From assembly GCA_964484265.1 (NCBI GenBank), contig CAZAFH010000022.1, positions 1-64,000 of the forward strand: a stretch of 64,000 bases of DNA, written 5' to 3'. A program made the position numbers and the translations under genes. Shown here piece by piece: positions 8,276-17,214 of the stretch. The DNA comes from SIAQ01 sp964484265 (GTDB lineage: Bacteria; Planctomycetota; Planctomycetia; Gemmatales; Gemmataceae). Position 1 is the stretch's first letter. Every line of letters starts with the position of its first letter. The notes beneath the pieces are model-generated. The model searched no databases, was not told the origin of the DNA, and was given only the letters and a program-made list of their open reading frames with translations.

Positions 8276-9001
8276 CTAGAACTCAGACACCGTCATCCGG
8301 CACGCACCGCCGGTGAAGGGCGTGTTGCTCAGCACTTCCAGGCGATAAACATCCGACCGCGGGGCGGTGTAGATGATCCGCGTGCGGTTCACCATGAACC
8401 CCTCGTCATCGAACGCAACCACGGCGCCATCGGAATTGATGAGTCTCGCCACGGCCGGGAATGTGTCGCTATTCACCTCAATCACATAGCGTCGGCCTTC
8501 CTCCAAGCAGAATTCGGCGGTGCGATTGCCCCATTCCTCTGCTGGACTAATCACCGCATCCTCATGAAACATCGCGGGCAAAGTTCGCACGCTCAACGTG
8601 TAGTACCCGACCTCGATCGGCATCCTCGCGCTGGCGACGATCCGATAGCGATCCGTCACCGTCGGACGGAACAGGATGGATCCATTGATCTCATCCCAAA
8701 GTTCGTTGTCGCTTGCAAGGATGTTACCATGCAAGTCTTCGAGCGACAACCAAGTGTTCGGCTCGGAACTATTCATGCGAATGAAGTAGGTTCGACCCGC
8801 GACAAGATCGACGTAGTGAATTCGCGGCGTGCATTCGACATCGCGATCCCCCGCGCGGTTCGGCATGAAGAAACCGTTCAGGACCACGAGGTTGTTGTCA
8901 ACAGGCGCAACTTGGCCGGTGGCGAAGTTGCCCACGAACAGCAAACTCGCCAGAGCGATGAACATGAGGACGAGCCAGAATTTTTTGTTGAAAGTGTTCA
9001 T
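8276..9001 (-). CDS. Exported protein with PPC-like beta-sandwich repeats
   Basis: 241-residue protein with a clear Sec signal (positively charged MNTFNKKFW start, hydrophobic run, then NFATGQ). The mature part seems to hold two copies of a domain of about 100 residues with the pattern of bacterial pre-peptidase C-terminal domains: a DLVAGRTYFIRMNS-type strand, a statement such as TWLSLEDLHGNILA, and a closing YRIVASARMP...GYYTLSV; the second copy has CLEEGRRYVIEVNS and closes with YRLEVLSN. Start is set at 9001 because of the GGGAGGG ribosome site and the signal peptide; the frame runs open to 9259. No catalytic motif is seen. Probably an envelope or secreted binding module. Confidence 0.72.
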   Translation of the reverse strand: MNTFNKKFWLVLMFIALASLLFVGNFATGQVAPVDNNLVVLNGFFMPNRAGDRDVECTPRIHYVDLVAGRTYFIRMNSSEPNTWLSLEDLHGNILASDNELWDEINGSILFRPTVTDRYRIVASARMPIEVGYYTLSVRTLPAMFHEDAVISPAEEWGNRTAEFCLEEGRRYVIEVNSDTFPAVARLINSDGAVVAFDDEGFMVNRTRIIYTAPRSDVYRLEVLSNTPFTGGACRMTVSEF

Positions 9002-9255
9002 GACTATCCCTCCCGTTTGCGACTTGATGTGATGTGTGTTCTTGCCATGTAACATTCGTGCAAACATCAAGCCAATGGCTGAGAATTGCCCGATTTCGGC
9101 GTAATCGATTGTCTGTAAACGAATTGAGCAAGAACCGAAAAATGAAGAAATGGCAAGCCGCGATCCTGAAGTGTGCGGATGGGGCACACCAAGTGTCCCG
9201 TGACCGCACTTTTCGTGAATCTCAGTAGCTCCAAAGCGACGGTGGGCGGCATCTT

Positions 9256-9714
9256 TCATTTGCGCGTGAAATCGGCGATGAGCCGCGTGCTTCCACCTGG
9301 CGCGACGCTGGTGAAGGTCCGCATGGTCGCGCGTCGTTCGCCAACGTGCACGGTGAACGGGCCCGGGCTGAACACCTTGGCCTGGAACTCGGTTCCCACG
9401 ATACGTACGGTGTAGACCACGTCGTTCGTCTTCTCGTCAACTATCTGGACGGCCGGGTCGGTAGTGCCGCGCACTTCGAGCTTTGGCAAGGTCGCCGAGG
9501 CTTTGCGGGCGTAGTTGTCGAACTTGTCGATGGTTCTCGGCCACCCGGGGAACTGGGTGTTCATATCGGGCTTGGCAACGACTACGAGCCGTTTGTAGCA
9601 CTCCATGGTGATTTTGCGCGTCTTCGTATCGAAGCGAACGATGCCATAGCCCGACGCCTTCATGAGGATCTCACGAAAATGCGTACCGGTTCGGTTCAGT
9701 CGCTTGCGCCCGTC
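9256..9714 (-). pseudogene. Truncated 3' remnant of a PhoD-like metallophosphatase
   Basis: Reading the minus strand from an in-frame stop at 9715-9717, the sequence gives about 150 codons containing TGTHFREIL, GYGIVRFDTKTRKITMECYKR and FPGWPRTIDKFDNY. This matches what I remember of the C-terminal end of alkaline phosphatase D-like (PhoD) metallophosphatases of planctomycetes, whose full length is several hundred residues. The whole metal-binding catalytic domain is missing: the stop lies upstream and the adjacent DNA belongs to the plus-strand gene at 9835. An ATG at 9663 would give a 135-residue protein, so expression as a small domain cannot be excluded, but a decayed gene is the simplest reading. 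Confidence 0.55.
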
Positions 9715-9834
9715 TTATTCTGTTGGTTCAGCAACCGATGTCGAGCACGCGCCGCGCTTCTCAAGTTTCGGCCATTGCATAAGATTGTTTCTGGTTCCTG
9801 CAATCATCCACCTCGAATCGGAGCGCTCATCGGC

Positions 9835-10635
9835 ATGCACCTTCGTTACACCTTGACGGCGTTCTGTTTCATCTCGGTCTTGGCCATGGGCTGGAGCGAA
9901 GCCCAGGATAAACAGGCTAGCCATGAAAACATGCCGCACGTGAAGATTCTCGACAGCCAGCCGCGTGTGATCCTTCTCACGGGCGGAGCGCAGTTGACCA
10001 AGGGTGCCGACGCCAAGCGGTTCATCGATCTGGTTCAGCGTCATTACGACAACAAGTGCCCGCACCATTTCGAAGTGGTGGAAGCGAACGCGGGGAAGAA
10101 AAAGAAGTTTAACCCTCAAAGCTGGGCCGAGGCGGCTCGTCCGACGTTGATCAAGGCGAAGGCGAAGAAGCTTCCGATCATCGTGCTCGCGCATCTGCCG
10201 CCGCTGGTCACGAACCCGTCGGACGATTGGCTGATACGCAACGCCAAGGACGACGCGCGGATTCGAGCGTTCGCCGACGCCTTCACGGAATACGCTCAAT
10301 GGCTGCGCAAGGACGGCGCGGACCTGGTCGTTCTGGGCATGGAAGGCGCCGTGGGCCCCGCGAAGAGCAACCCGCAATCGCCGGGAACCTATGCGTATCT
10401 TAGGCTCGTTTCCGATGAAGTCGCCCGGCGGTCGCTTCCTGGAATCGTCGTCGGGCCGCGAATCTTCCAGACGTTTGACAAGAATCGGCATCTCTATGTG
10501 AAGAAGGACCATCACATTTCCGCCGACGGCCGAGTGGTGATTTCGCAACTGTGGTATCAATCGTTGTGCAAACTCGACGGCCAGACGGTTCCCGAGTGGA
10601 GCCAGAAGGCGCTCGCGGAATTATTGAGAAAGTAG
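9835..10635 (+). CDS. Exported SGNH-hydrolase-like protein, function unknown
   Basis: 266 residues with an N-terminal hydrophobic signal ending near GWSEAQ. The body has alternating strand and helix segments: VILLTGGAQLTKG, LPIIVLAHLPPLV, DLVVLGMEGAVG and GIVVGPRIFQT. The C-terminal DHHISADGRVVISQ recalls the terminal D-x-x-H block of SGNH-type esterases, but a clear GDS nucleophile block is not present, so an enzymatic role is uncertain. The open frame extends upstream to 9346, through DNA that encodes the PhoD remnant on the other strand; the ATG at 9835 begins the signal peptide. It is followed 28 bases later by a sulfatase and may be cotranscribed with it. Confidence 0.6.
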   Translation: MHLRYTLTAFCFISVLAMGWSEAQDKQASHENMPHVKILDSQPRVILLTGGAQLTKGADAKRFIDLVQRHYDNKCPHHFEVVEANAGKKKKFNPQSWAEAARPTLIKAKAKKLPIIVLAHLPPLVTNPSDDWLIRNAKDDARIRAFADAFTEYAQWLRKDGADLVVLGMEGAVGPAKSNPQSPGTYAYLRLVSDEVARRSLPGIVVGPRIFQTFDKNRHLYVKKDHHISADGRVVISQLWYQSLCKLDGQTVPEWSQKALAELLRK

Positions 10636-10663
10636 CACCGATCGAACCATCGACGAGGTCCAC

Positions 10664-12181
10664 ATGGCTCAGCGCTTTTTCGCATTCGTCACGCTGGCGT
10701 TTTTGGCGATGCCGGCGGCGGCGGTCGATCGACCGCCCAACATTGTCATCATCCTTGCAGACGATCTGGGCTATGGCGATGTAGGGTGTTACAACCCCAA
10801 GTCGAAGGTGCCGACGCCGAACCTCGACAAGCTGGCCAAACAGGGCATGCGCTTCACCGATGCGCATAGCCCGTCCACGGTCTGCACGCCAAGCCGATAC
10901 AGCCTGCTGACGGGCCGAATGGCGTTTCGCACGGGGATGAAAGGCGTCTTCACTGGCGCCGGCGGGCCATGCCTGATCGAACCGGGGCGCCTGACACTCG
11001 CTCTACTGTTGCGCTCGCATGGCTACACGACCGCCTGCGTCGGCAAGTGGCACGTCGGCCTGACGTTTCTCGACAAGCAAGGCAAAGCGATCAACCAGGG
11101 CGGGCTGGATGCGGTCAAGCGCATCGACTATTCCCGCAAGATACCCGATGGACCAATTCACCGCGGGTTCGACACCTTCTTCGGAACCGCCTGCTGCCCG
11201 ACCACCGATTGGCTGTATGCGTTCATCGATGGCGATCGCATTCCGACGCCGCCGAAGGGATTGCTCGACCGGAGCAATCTGCCGAGGCATCCGTACTCGA
11301 ACGACAATCGTCAGGGCATGATCGCCGACGGCTTCGACCTTCAGGAAATCGACATGATCTTCCTGGACAAGAGCCTGAGTTTCCTCGACAAACACGCAAA
11401 AACCGCTCGCGATCGGCCTTTTTTTCTTTTGCATTCCACGCAGGCGGTCCATCTGCCTTCCTTTCCCGGCAAGGACTTTCGAGGCAAGACCAAGGCTGGC
11501 CCTCATGGCGACTTTATCTTCGAATTCGACCACATCGTCGGTGAGATCATGAAGTCGCTGGAGCGAAACGGCTTCGCGAACGATACCTTGATCATCGTCA
11601 CCAGCGACAATGGTCCGGAAGTCACCACGGTGCTCTTCATGCGAGGCGACCATGGCCACGATGGCGCTCGCCCCTGGCGCGGCGTGAAGCGCGATAACTG
11701 GGAAGGCGGGCATCGCGTTCCCTTCATCGCACGCTGGCCGGGCAGGATTCCGGCAGGCAGCACCACCGATCAAACGATCTGCCTGACCGACATGCTCGCA
11801 ACCTGTGCCGCCGTGGTGGACGCCAAGCTGCCCGTCAAGTCAGCGGAGGATAGCTTCAACATTCTGCCGGTGTTGCTCGGCAAGCAGGGCAAGACGCCGG
11901 TGCGCGAATACACGCTGCACCAGACGATCAGTCTCGCCCTGGCGATCCGCAGCGGACCGTGGGTCTATCTCGATCACAAAGGCTCCGGCGGAAACGACTA
12001 CAGCAAGGGACCCTTGAAAGCATTCGCGCTGCCCGAGCTAAGCCCTAACGCGCCCGGCCAACTCTACAACCTGGAAACCGACCCCGGACAGCTGACGAAT
12101 CTCTACCACAAACAACCGGAGATCGTGAGCCGGCTGAAGAAGAAAATCGCGGAGTTCAAGGAAACCGGCCGCAGCAATTGA
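10664..12181 (+). CDS. Arylsulfatase-type sulfatase, exported
   Basis: 505-residue type I sulfatase. A signal peptide occupies residues 1-20. RPPNIVIILADDLGYGD supplies the first metal-binding Asp pair, and CTPSRYSLLTGR (Cys at residue 74) is the C-x-P-S-R motif whose cysteine is converted to formylglycine. GKWHVG and the later TSDNGPE are further family blocks. It probably removes sulfate esters from polysaccharides or similar substrates in the periplasm; such enzymes are strongly expanded in planctomycetes. It follows the SGNH-like gene closely. The natural substrate cannot be inferred from sequence, and no anaerobic or aerobic sulfatase-maturing gene lies in this window. Confidence 0.92.
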   Translation: MAQRFFAFVTLAFLAMPAAAVDRPPNIVIILADDLGYGDVGCYNPKSKVPTPNLDKLAKQGMRFTDAHSPSTVCTPSRYSLLTGRMAFRTGMKGVFTGAGGPCLIEPGRLTLALLLRSHGYTTACVGKWHVGLTFLDKQGKAINQGGLDAVKRIDYSRKIPDGPIHRGFDTFFGTACCPTTDWLYAFIDGDRIPTPPKGLLDRSNLPRHPYSNDNRQGMIADGFDLQEIDMIFLDKSLSFLDKHAKTARDRPFFLLHSTQAVHLPSFPGKDFRGKTKAGPHGDFIFEFDHIVGEIMKSLERNGFANDTLIIVTSDNGPEVTTVLFMRGDHGHDGARPWRGVKRDNWEGGHRVPFIARWPGRIPAGSTTDQTICLTDMLATCAAVVDAKLPVKSAEDSFNILPVLLGKQGKTPVREYTLHQTISLALAIRSGPWVYLDHKGSGGNDYSKGPLKAFALPELSPNAPGQLYNLETDPGQLTNLYHKQPEIVSRLKKKIAEFKETGRSN

Positions 12182-12616
12182 CGGAATCCTTTCTGGCGTG
12201 CGGCAAAACGGGCCGTGAGCTCACCTACCTGTGAGCTTTGATCGAATTGGCGGAGCAGGCACATGAGCTACGTTAACCACCGATGCACTCGACGTGACAC
12301 CCTGATCGAGTCAACCGAAGGGCATCGGTGGCAAGTGTCGAGCGTGCGGATTGGAGAGGGGGGGGCATGGTATCCGAACCATGCACCAACGGCACCGCCC
12401 CAGCACGAAGCAAGCGGCACATTGGCCGTGGCAAGCCGCACCATTGGAGTTGAGTTATCTCGTGGCAACGAAGCTGGGACCCACGTGTCGGGAACGTATT
12501 TCTTGCGAGTGGATTTCACTTGGCGTCCACACAGATGAAGTCGAAGAGGGAACTGGCGTCCTATGAGGTTGTTATTCCGCGTACACGCAGGCCTGAAGTG
12601 TTGTTTGCGGTCATGA
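12182..12616. other. Intergenic region without a recognisable gene
   Basis: About 435 bases between two convergent genes. Overlapping short open frames exist on both strands at 12263-12538, but none has a ribosome site, a family motif or a consistent composition. A short gtgagct direct/inverted repeat near 12212-12237 might take part in termination of the sulfatase gene. Nothing else is seen. Confidence 0.5.
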
Positions 12617-13093
12617 TCAGTTCAACTTTTGCTCGTCTATCACTTTTTCCCCCAGCGGAACACGGTCGCGCACCCGAATTTGAAAGAAGCTCGCCCCGAT
12701 CAGCGTCTCCAATTTGCGTTTTGAATCGGTGTGAATCATCTTGCGATCCTGCAAGACATACCAACCAAAGCTGCCAAGCAGACCGAATCCTAGGCTGATG
12801 GCGACTGGCCACCAAACCCACGGGTTTTTTAGTTCCGAAGCCGGAAGAAAGAGCATCAAGCCGAAGATAATTGCCGAAACGAGAACGGCGCTCAACAGCA
12901 ATAGCATTGCCCGCTTGGCGTAGTACCAGCGCCAGGCTGCCGCACAGGCATCGCAGCAGAAACAGCGGACGTGGATCCACTCTCGGAATTTCGACCCACC
13001 GCTATGATAAAAGGTTGACACGGTAACACATCGACGCGCGCCAGTCCTTTCCTGCTGGCAGAGAAAACAACACCGAATATCGTCAGAGCCCAT
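12617..13093 (-). CDS. Small Cys-rich membrane protein, unknown
   Basis: 158 residues. The N-terminal half contains paired cysteines (CCFLC, then RCFCCDAC about 40 residues on) that could bind zinc. Two hydrophobic segments follow: AMLLLLSAVLVSAIIFGLML and a second beginning VWWPVAISLGFGLLG. The C-terminal tail is basic and polar. A longer open frame begins at 13312, but it runs back into the polyprenyl synthase gene, so the ATG at 13093 is chosen. The layout, zinc-binding knuckle plus two membrane helices, resembles the three genes at 14824-18492 in style though not in sequence. No function can be given. Confidence 0.6.
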   Translation of the reverse strand: MGSDDIRCCFLCQQERTGARRCVTVSTFYHSGGSKFREWIHVRCFCCDACAAAWRWYYAKRAMLLLLSAVLVSAIIFGLMLFLPASELKNPWVWWPVAISLGFGLLGSFGWYVLQDRKMIHTDSKRKLETLIGASFFQIRVRDRVPLGEKVIDEQKLN

Positions 13094-13127
13094 ATTATTT
13101 CCAACAGCTATATTAGGCAGCACTAAC

Positions 13128-14129
13128 TCAATGATCGCGGTGCACCGCTTGCTCGGCGAGAACGGCGAGTATCGCGCGTTCCGGCGATTCGGGCAGGCAT
13201 TCCAGCTTGGCACAGGCCGCGGCGGCGTGAGATTCCGCTTCAGCACGCGCGTAATCCAAAGCGCCCGACGAGCGCAGCTCAGGCAATAGCGCGTCACGCT
13301 TTCGAATTCCACTTGCCGTCAAGATCGCGCGTGCGCGATCCTGCTGGTCCTTCGGAGCGTTCTCGAGTAGCCAAATGATCGGCAGCGTCAGCTTCTGCTG
13401 TTCCAGGTCGGTGCCCAGCGATTTCCCCGCCTTCGCCTCCACGCCTTCGATGTCGAGCAAATCGTCCGCGATCTGAAACGCCAGGCCCAGCGATCGGCCA
13501 TACTCGGTCAGATTCGCGACGATATCGTCCGACATTCCCGCGAACATCGCGCCGAGTTTGCAACAGCACGCTGTCAGCTCGGCCGTCTTCGCGTCGATGA
13601 TGTCGTAGTACTCGGCTTCGGTCAGATCGAGTCGGCCCCGGCAGGTGATCTGGTGCAGTTCGCCCTCGCAAAGGCGATTCGTCGCTTCGCCGATGATTCG
13701 GCACGCGCGGACGTCGTCGAGCGTTGCCGAGAGATGAAACGAATGCGTGAAGAGGTAGTCGCCCAGGAGGATGCTCGCCTGGTTGCCGCTCAGCGCGTTC
13801 ATCGTCGGCACGTGTCGGCGGACGGTTGCGGAATCGAGCACGTCGTCATGCACGAGAGTAGCCGTGTGGATCATCTCGACGACGGCGCCAAGCAGATGGT
13901 GAGCGGGGCGGATGACCCCGCATGCTCGGGCGGCCAGCAGCAGGAGAGCGGGGCGGAGCCGTTTGCCCTTGTAATTCCCGAGGTGGGCGATCAGCCGATC
14001 GACGCCTGGGCGCGACGATTCGAGCGTGGCGTGCAGGATGCGCTCTACTTCAATCAGATCGCGTGCAATCGGCGTGAATAGTTTCGTTCCCAAAGTGCGG
14101 CTCGCGGTCGGGGCGGTGAGGATACTCAT
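13128..14129 (-). CDS. Polyprenyl diphosphate synthase
   Basis: 333-residue trans-isoprenyl diphosphate synthase. Both Asp-rich motifs are intact: HDDVLD (first, binds the allylic diphosphate with magnesium) and the second DDLLDIEG. GKRLRPALLLLAARACG and the LLGDYLFTHSFHLSA stretch are typical of IspB/HepT-like long-chain synthases, which make the side chain of menaquinone or ubiquinone. Start is placed at 14129 (MSILTAP), not the longer 14192 frame. It lies next to moaC on the same strand but 190 bases away, so cotranscription is possible, not shown. Product chain length cannot be read reliably from sequence. Confidence 0.88.
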   Translation of the reverse strand: MSILTAPTASRTLGTKLFTPIARDLIEVERILHATLESSRPGVDRLIAHLGNYKGKRLRPALLLLAARACGVIRPAHHLLGAVVEMIHTATLVHDDVLDSATVRRHVPTMNALSGNQASILLGDYLFTHSFHLSATLDDVRACRIIGEATNRLCEGELHQITCRGRLDLTEAEYYDIIDAKTAELTACCCKLGAMFAGMSDDIVANLTEYGRSLGLAFQIADDLLDIEGVEAKAGKSLGTDLEQQKLTLPIIWLLENAPKDQQDRARAILTASGIRKRDALLPELRSSGALDYARAEAESHAAAACAKLECLPESPERAILAVLAEQAVHRDH

Positions 14130-14321
14130 GGCATTACCTCGGAGCTTTCGATACGGTTGTCCACCTAGTCTGAAAAGGCAGACCTGTTTCAACTTGAAAC
14201 CGCAGCCGCTGCCGAGAGATAACCGAACGATCGGAGAATTCGATGAGCTCGCCGCGCGAATAATATTCTGTTTACTGAACTTTCAAATCTATCTGAATTT
14301 TAGAAATATCGGAAAGAGCCG

Positions 14322-14798
14322 TCAATCAGCCCTGGTGAAGTGGCCGCTTTTGCCGCCCTGCTTTTCTTCGAGTCGAATCGATTCAATCGTCATTGACCGA
14401 TCGACCGATTTGCACATGTCGTACACGGTCAAACCGGCGACACTGGCGGCGGTGAGGGCTTCCATTTCGACGCCAGTGCGGCCAAAAACGCGGACTGTGG
14501 CCTCGATGCGGAGCAGGGCGTCGCCGTCAAAGGTGAAGTCGATCTTAGCAGAGGTGATGGGCAGAGGATGGCAGAGGGGAATCAACTCGCCGGTGCGTTT
14601 GGCAGCCATGATGCCTGCAAGGCGAGCGACTTCGAGCACGTCGCCCTTGGCGTGGCCTCGATCGCGGATGAGGGTGAGCGTCGCCGGCAGCATGCGCACG
14701 ACGGCGCTGGCGCGGGCTTCGCGCAGCGTCTCGGGCTTGGCGCTCGTGTCCACCATGCGGCTCGCGCCGGCGTCGTCGAAATGGGTGAGACTACTCAT
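14322..14798 (-). CDS. moaC: Cyclic pyranopterin monophosphate synthase MoaC
   Basis: 158 residues, the usual MoaC length. It acts with MoaA to turn GTP-derived 3',8-cyclo-dihydroGTP into cyclic pyranopterin monophosphate, the first stage of molybdenum cofactor synthesis. Family motifs are KGDVLEVARLAGIMAAKRT, LIPLCHPLPI, and GRTGVEMEALTAAS followed by DMCKSVDR. The start at 14798 (MSSLTHFDDAG) fits the family N-terminus; the frame open to 14861 runs into the next gene's 3' end. No other moa or moe gene is in the window, so the pathway is completed elsewhere. It sits 25 bases downstream of the zinc-ribbon gene at 14824. Confidence 0.95.
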   Translation of the reverse strand: MSSLTHFDDAGASRMVDTSAKPETLREARASAVVRMLPATLTLIRDRGHAKGDVLEVARLAGIMAAKRTGELIPLCHPLPITSAKIDFTFDGDALLRIEATVRVFGRTGVEMEALTAASVAGLTVYDMCKSVDRSMTIESIRLEEKQGGKSGHFTRAD

Positions 14799-14823
14799 GG
14801 GTTGGCGTCGCTCCACGACGGGC

Positions 14824-16227
14824 TCAACGGCGCTTGCCGCGATTTTTCTGGGCGCCGGCAAATTGGCTTAGTTCCTGGATCGACTGCGAGGTAATCGTCA
14901 ATGTCGCCGTGGCGTTGCTTCCCGACGTCTTGAACGCGATCGAGTTGAGATCCTGAATAAAGCCTTTGGGCGGCGCTGGTTGTCCTGGCACCTGTCCGCC
15001 GGCGTTCATGAAGAGGGCGAGGAAGCCGCGGAGTTGATTGAATCCATCCTCGGCGCCGTCCTTGATCCGGGTCGCGTCGCCGCTGTCCTTGCAAACGATC
15101 GTCGCGCCGATTTTGAGATCTTGTTGGCCTGTCGCGTCGAAAGAGATCACGGCGCCTTTGCAGCCATCGACGGCGCCAGCGGCATCTTGCATTTTCTTGG
15201 ATGTAGCGCCGCCCTTGGTGAACATGTCTTTCATGCCCTTTCGCGCGTCGTTGTCGAAGGACATCGCAGCCCAGGCCATGGAACTGCCGGCGGATTTGCC
15301 TAGTTCCACGGCAGCATTCGGCGCGGGCGAACCTTTGCCTCGGGTCATGGTTTGAATGAATTCCGCTTCATTTTGATCGCTGAAGACAGCGATGTCACCG
15401 CCGGGAAAGGCGACGAATGCAGGCAACCCCTGAGCCTTGGCGTCCTGCGCGGTGCGATGGACGTTGGCATGCCCGCCTACGGTCTGAGCCGCGCCCATGC
15501 CGGGCGTTTTTTTCAGACGGTCGATCGAGGCCTGGGGCAACTTCACGATCATGACCGACCGGCCATTCATATTTTTGGTATTTCCAAAGAACACCATCTT
15601 TTCAGCATTCTTCATGACCTCGTTGAAAACCGTCTTGTCGCCGGGTTGGCCGTCGTCGAAACCCTGCTCGCGCAGCATTTTTTCGAGCGGCTCCATGCGG
15701 GTTCGAAGCTGTTTCATGTCGGCCTGGCCTACAAGATTCGCATCCGGCGGAACGTAGGCGAGCATCGCCGAGTCGCCCGAGAGCAGGAACCCCGGCCAAA
15801 CGAACGCGGCGACGCCGAGGATGCCGCAACTGAAAAGCCCGCCCAGGCAAACGAGCGCGATGCCGCCGTAGATGAGCATCTTGTTCATGCCGGCTTTCTG
15901 CTTGCCTTTTTTCTTCTTCTTGGGACGATCGTCATCATCGTCATCATCGCCGCGCTTGCGTTTCTTCTTTTTCGGCGTCTCGTCTTCGTCGTCGTCTACT
16001 TCGTCAACATCGACTTCCTCGGCATCCACATCGTCGTCATCGACGGGTTTGGCTTTTGCCTTGAGCTTCGGTTTCTCCTGAATGCTGGCGGCGGCTTCTT
16101 CATCGTCGAGTTCCGGCACGAAGCCCTCATTGCATGCGGGGCATTTGACTTTTCGTCCAGCGGGAGGGCGCTGGGTGGAGCGGAGAACTTTCTCGCAATG
16201 CGGGCAGGTGAAGCTAATAGTAGCCAT
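14824..16227 (-). CDS. Zinc-ribbon protein with Asp/Lys low-complexity linker and membrane anchor
   Basis: 467 residues in four parts. Residues 5-33 are a CxxC...CxxC zinc ribbon (CPHCEK, CPACNEGF). Residues about 40-115 are a strikingly polar linker rich in Asp, Glu and Lys, with runs such as DDDDDDD and KKKKK. One hydrophobic helix (KMLIYGGIALVCLGGLF on) follows. The remaining 300 residues form an external domain with FVAFPGGDIAVFSD and VISFDATGQQDLKIGATI, plausibly a stress or lipoprotein-like fold of unknown role. Topology implied: zinc ribbon in the cytoplasm, large domain outside. The start is set at 16227 just before the ribbon. This general layout is common among planctomycete proteins of unknown function. 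Confidence 0.72.
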   Translation of the reverse strand: MATISFTCPHCEKVLRSTQRPPAGRKVKCPACNEGFVPELDDEEAAASIQEKPKLKAKAKPVDDDDVDAEEVDVDEVDDDEDETPKKKKRKRGDDDDDDDRPKKKKKGKQKAGMNKMLIYGGIALVCLGGLFSCGILGVAAFVWPGFLLSGDSAMLAYVPPDANLVGQADMKQLRTRMEPLEKMLREQGFDDGQPGDKTVFNEVMKNAEKMVFFGNTKNMNGRSVMIVKLPQASIDRLKKTPGMGAAQTVGGHANVHRTAQDAKAQGLPAFVAFPGGDIAVFSDQNEAEFIQTMTRGKGSPAPNAAVELGKSAGSSMAWAAMSFDNDARKGMKDMFTKGGATSKKMQDAAGAVDGCKGAVISFDATGQQDLKIGATIVCKDSGDATRIKDGAEDGFNQLRGFLALFMNAGGQVPGQPAPPKGFIQDLNSIAFKTSGSNATATLTITSQSIQELSQFAGAQKNRGKRR

Positions 16228-16383
16228 ATTGGTACCGCGAACGGACTTCGGTTGATGAAAATGGTGTTCTGGTAGTTTAGCAGGGGATTGCGAAGAGAGA
16301 TAGGGAATATTGCGATATTTTTCGCCGTCAACCATTGTCCATGATGCCGATTTGAGGCGGAAGAGCCGCGAGACGGTAATACG

Positions 16384-17178
16384 TCATTTCAAGTATGCCA
16401 GCGCATCCTGCAATCGTTTGGCGATCTCCGGCGGCGAGAGTCGTTCGATCGCGCGCAGCGAAGTCCAGCTTGCCACCGCCCACGGGGCGATCGCCACGAA
16501 ATCGAAGAGCACTACCAGAGATCGCAGGCAAAAGCTTGTTCCGTCGCGGTCGGAGAACGCCGTTGGGATAAGCCAAATCGTCGCGCCGGCGAATGCGAGC
16601 ATGCCGATAAACGCCAGCCACGGCACCAACCGCGGAAGGCGCTGGTCCGTTCGCGCTCCCATGATTCCGGATCGCCCTTTCCTCAGCGCGAACAAAAGCG
16701 AACCGATTGCGATGGGCACGGCGAAAAATTCGCCGAGTTCGCGCGCCGTCGGACTGAGGAATTGGGCGTGCAACTCGAGCGTTCGTGAAACCGCGAAAAA
16801 GAGATGCATCGCCACGGCAATGGATCCCAGCCAAAGTGCCGTGCTGATGTGCGTCACGGCGGCGAGCGCGGATTCAAAGGCCGATAGCGCCTTCCAGTCG
16901 TCGTCCGTCATCGCCTCGGCGGCGCGGTCGTCGAGCGGTCGGCCGGCGCGGATCGCCAGCATCACCGAAAGCGGCGGCAGGCCGTCGTAGAGCCGATGTT
17001 CGATCGGTGTTGCGTCGTTCGCGTCCGATTCGGCATCGTGTTCCTCGTCCAGCGTCAAATCGCGATGGCGCGATGCCACGACGAATTCACAGCCGCAATG
17101 CGGACAGCGCGCGCTTTGGCCGAGCAGCTCATCGGGAAGATCCAGCGGGCAGTTTCGCTCGGGGCAACGCAGACGCAT
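16384..17178 (-). CDS. Zinc-ribbon integral membrane protein, unknown
   Basis: 264 residues. The N-terminus has a ribbon of the form CPERNC ... CPHCGCEF, followed by an acidic stretch (DEEHDAESDAND). Four or so hydrophobic segments follow, e.g. HISTALWLGSIAVAMHLFF, VPIAIGSLLFAL and LVPWLAFIGMLAFAGATIWL. The C-terminal helix SPPEIAKRLQDALAYLK is amphipathic. It lies between two other zinc-ribbon membrane proteins on the same strand (gaps of about 160 and 36 bases), suggesting a shared transcription unit with the gene at 17215. No enzymatic motif is visible and I do not recognise the membrane domain. Confidence 0.65.
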   Translation of the reverse strand: MRLRCPERNCPLDLPDELLGQSARCPHCGCEFVVASRHRDLTLDEEHDAESDANDATPIEHRLYDGLPPLSVMLAIRAGRPLDDRAAEAMTDDDWKALSAFESALAAVTHISTALWLGSIAVAMHLFFAVSRTLELHAQFLSPTARELGEFFAVPIAIGSLLFALRKGRSGIMGARTDQRLPRLVPWLAFIGMLAFAGATIWLIPTAFSDRDGTSFCLRSLVVLFDFVAIAPWAVASWTSLRAIERLSPPEIAKRLQDALAYLK

Positions 17179-17214
17179 GAATCCGACTCGTTTCTTTTTT
17201 TGCGACGGGCCGTT

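Noticed and set aside
12263..12538. Small genes on either strand in the 12182-12616 gap
   Set aside because: Overlapping frames on both strands without ribosome sites or motifs.
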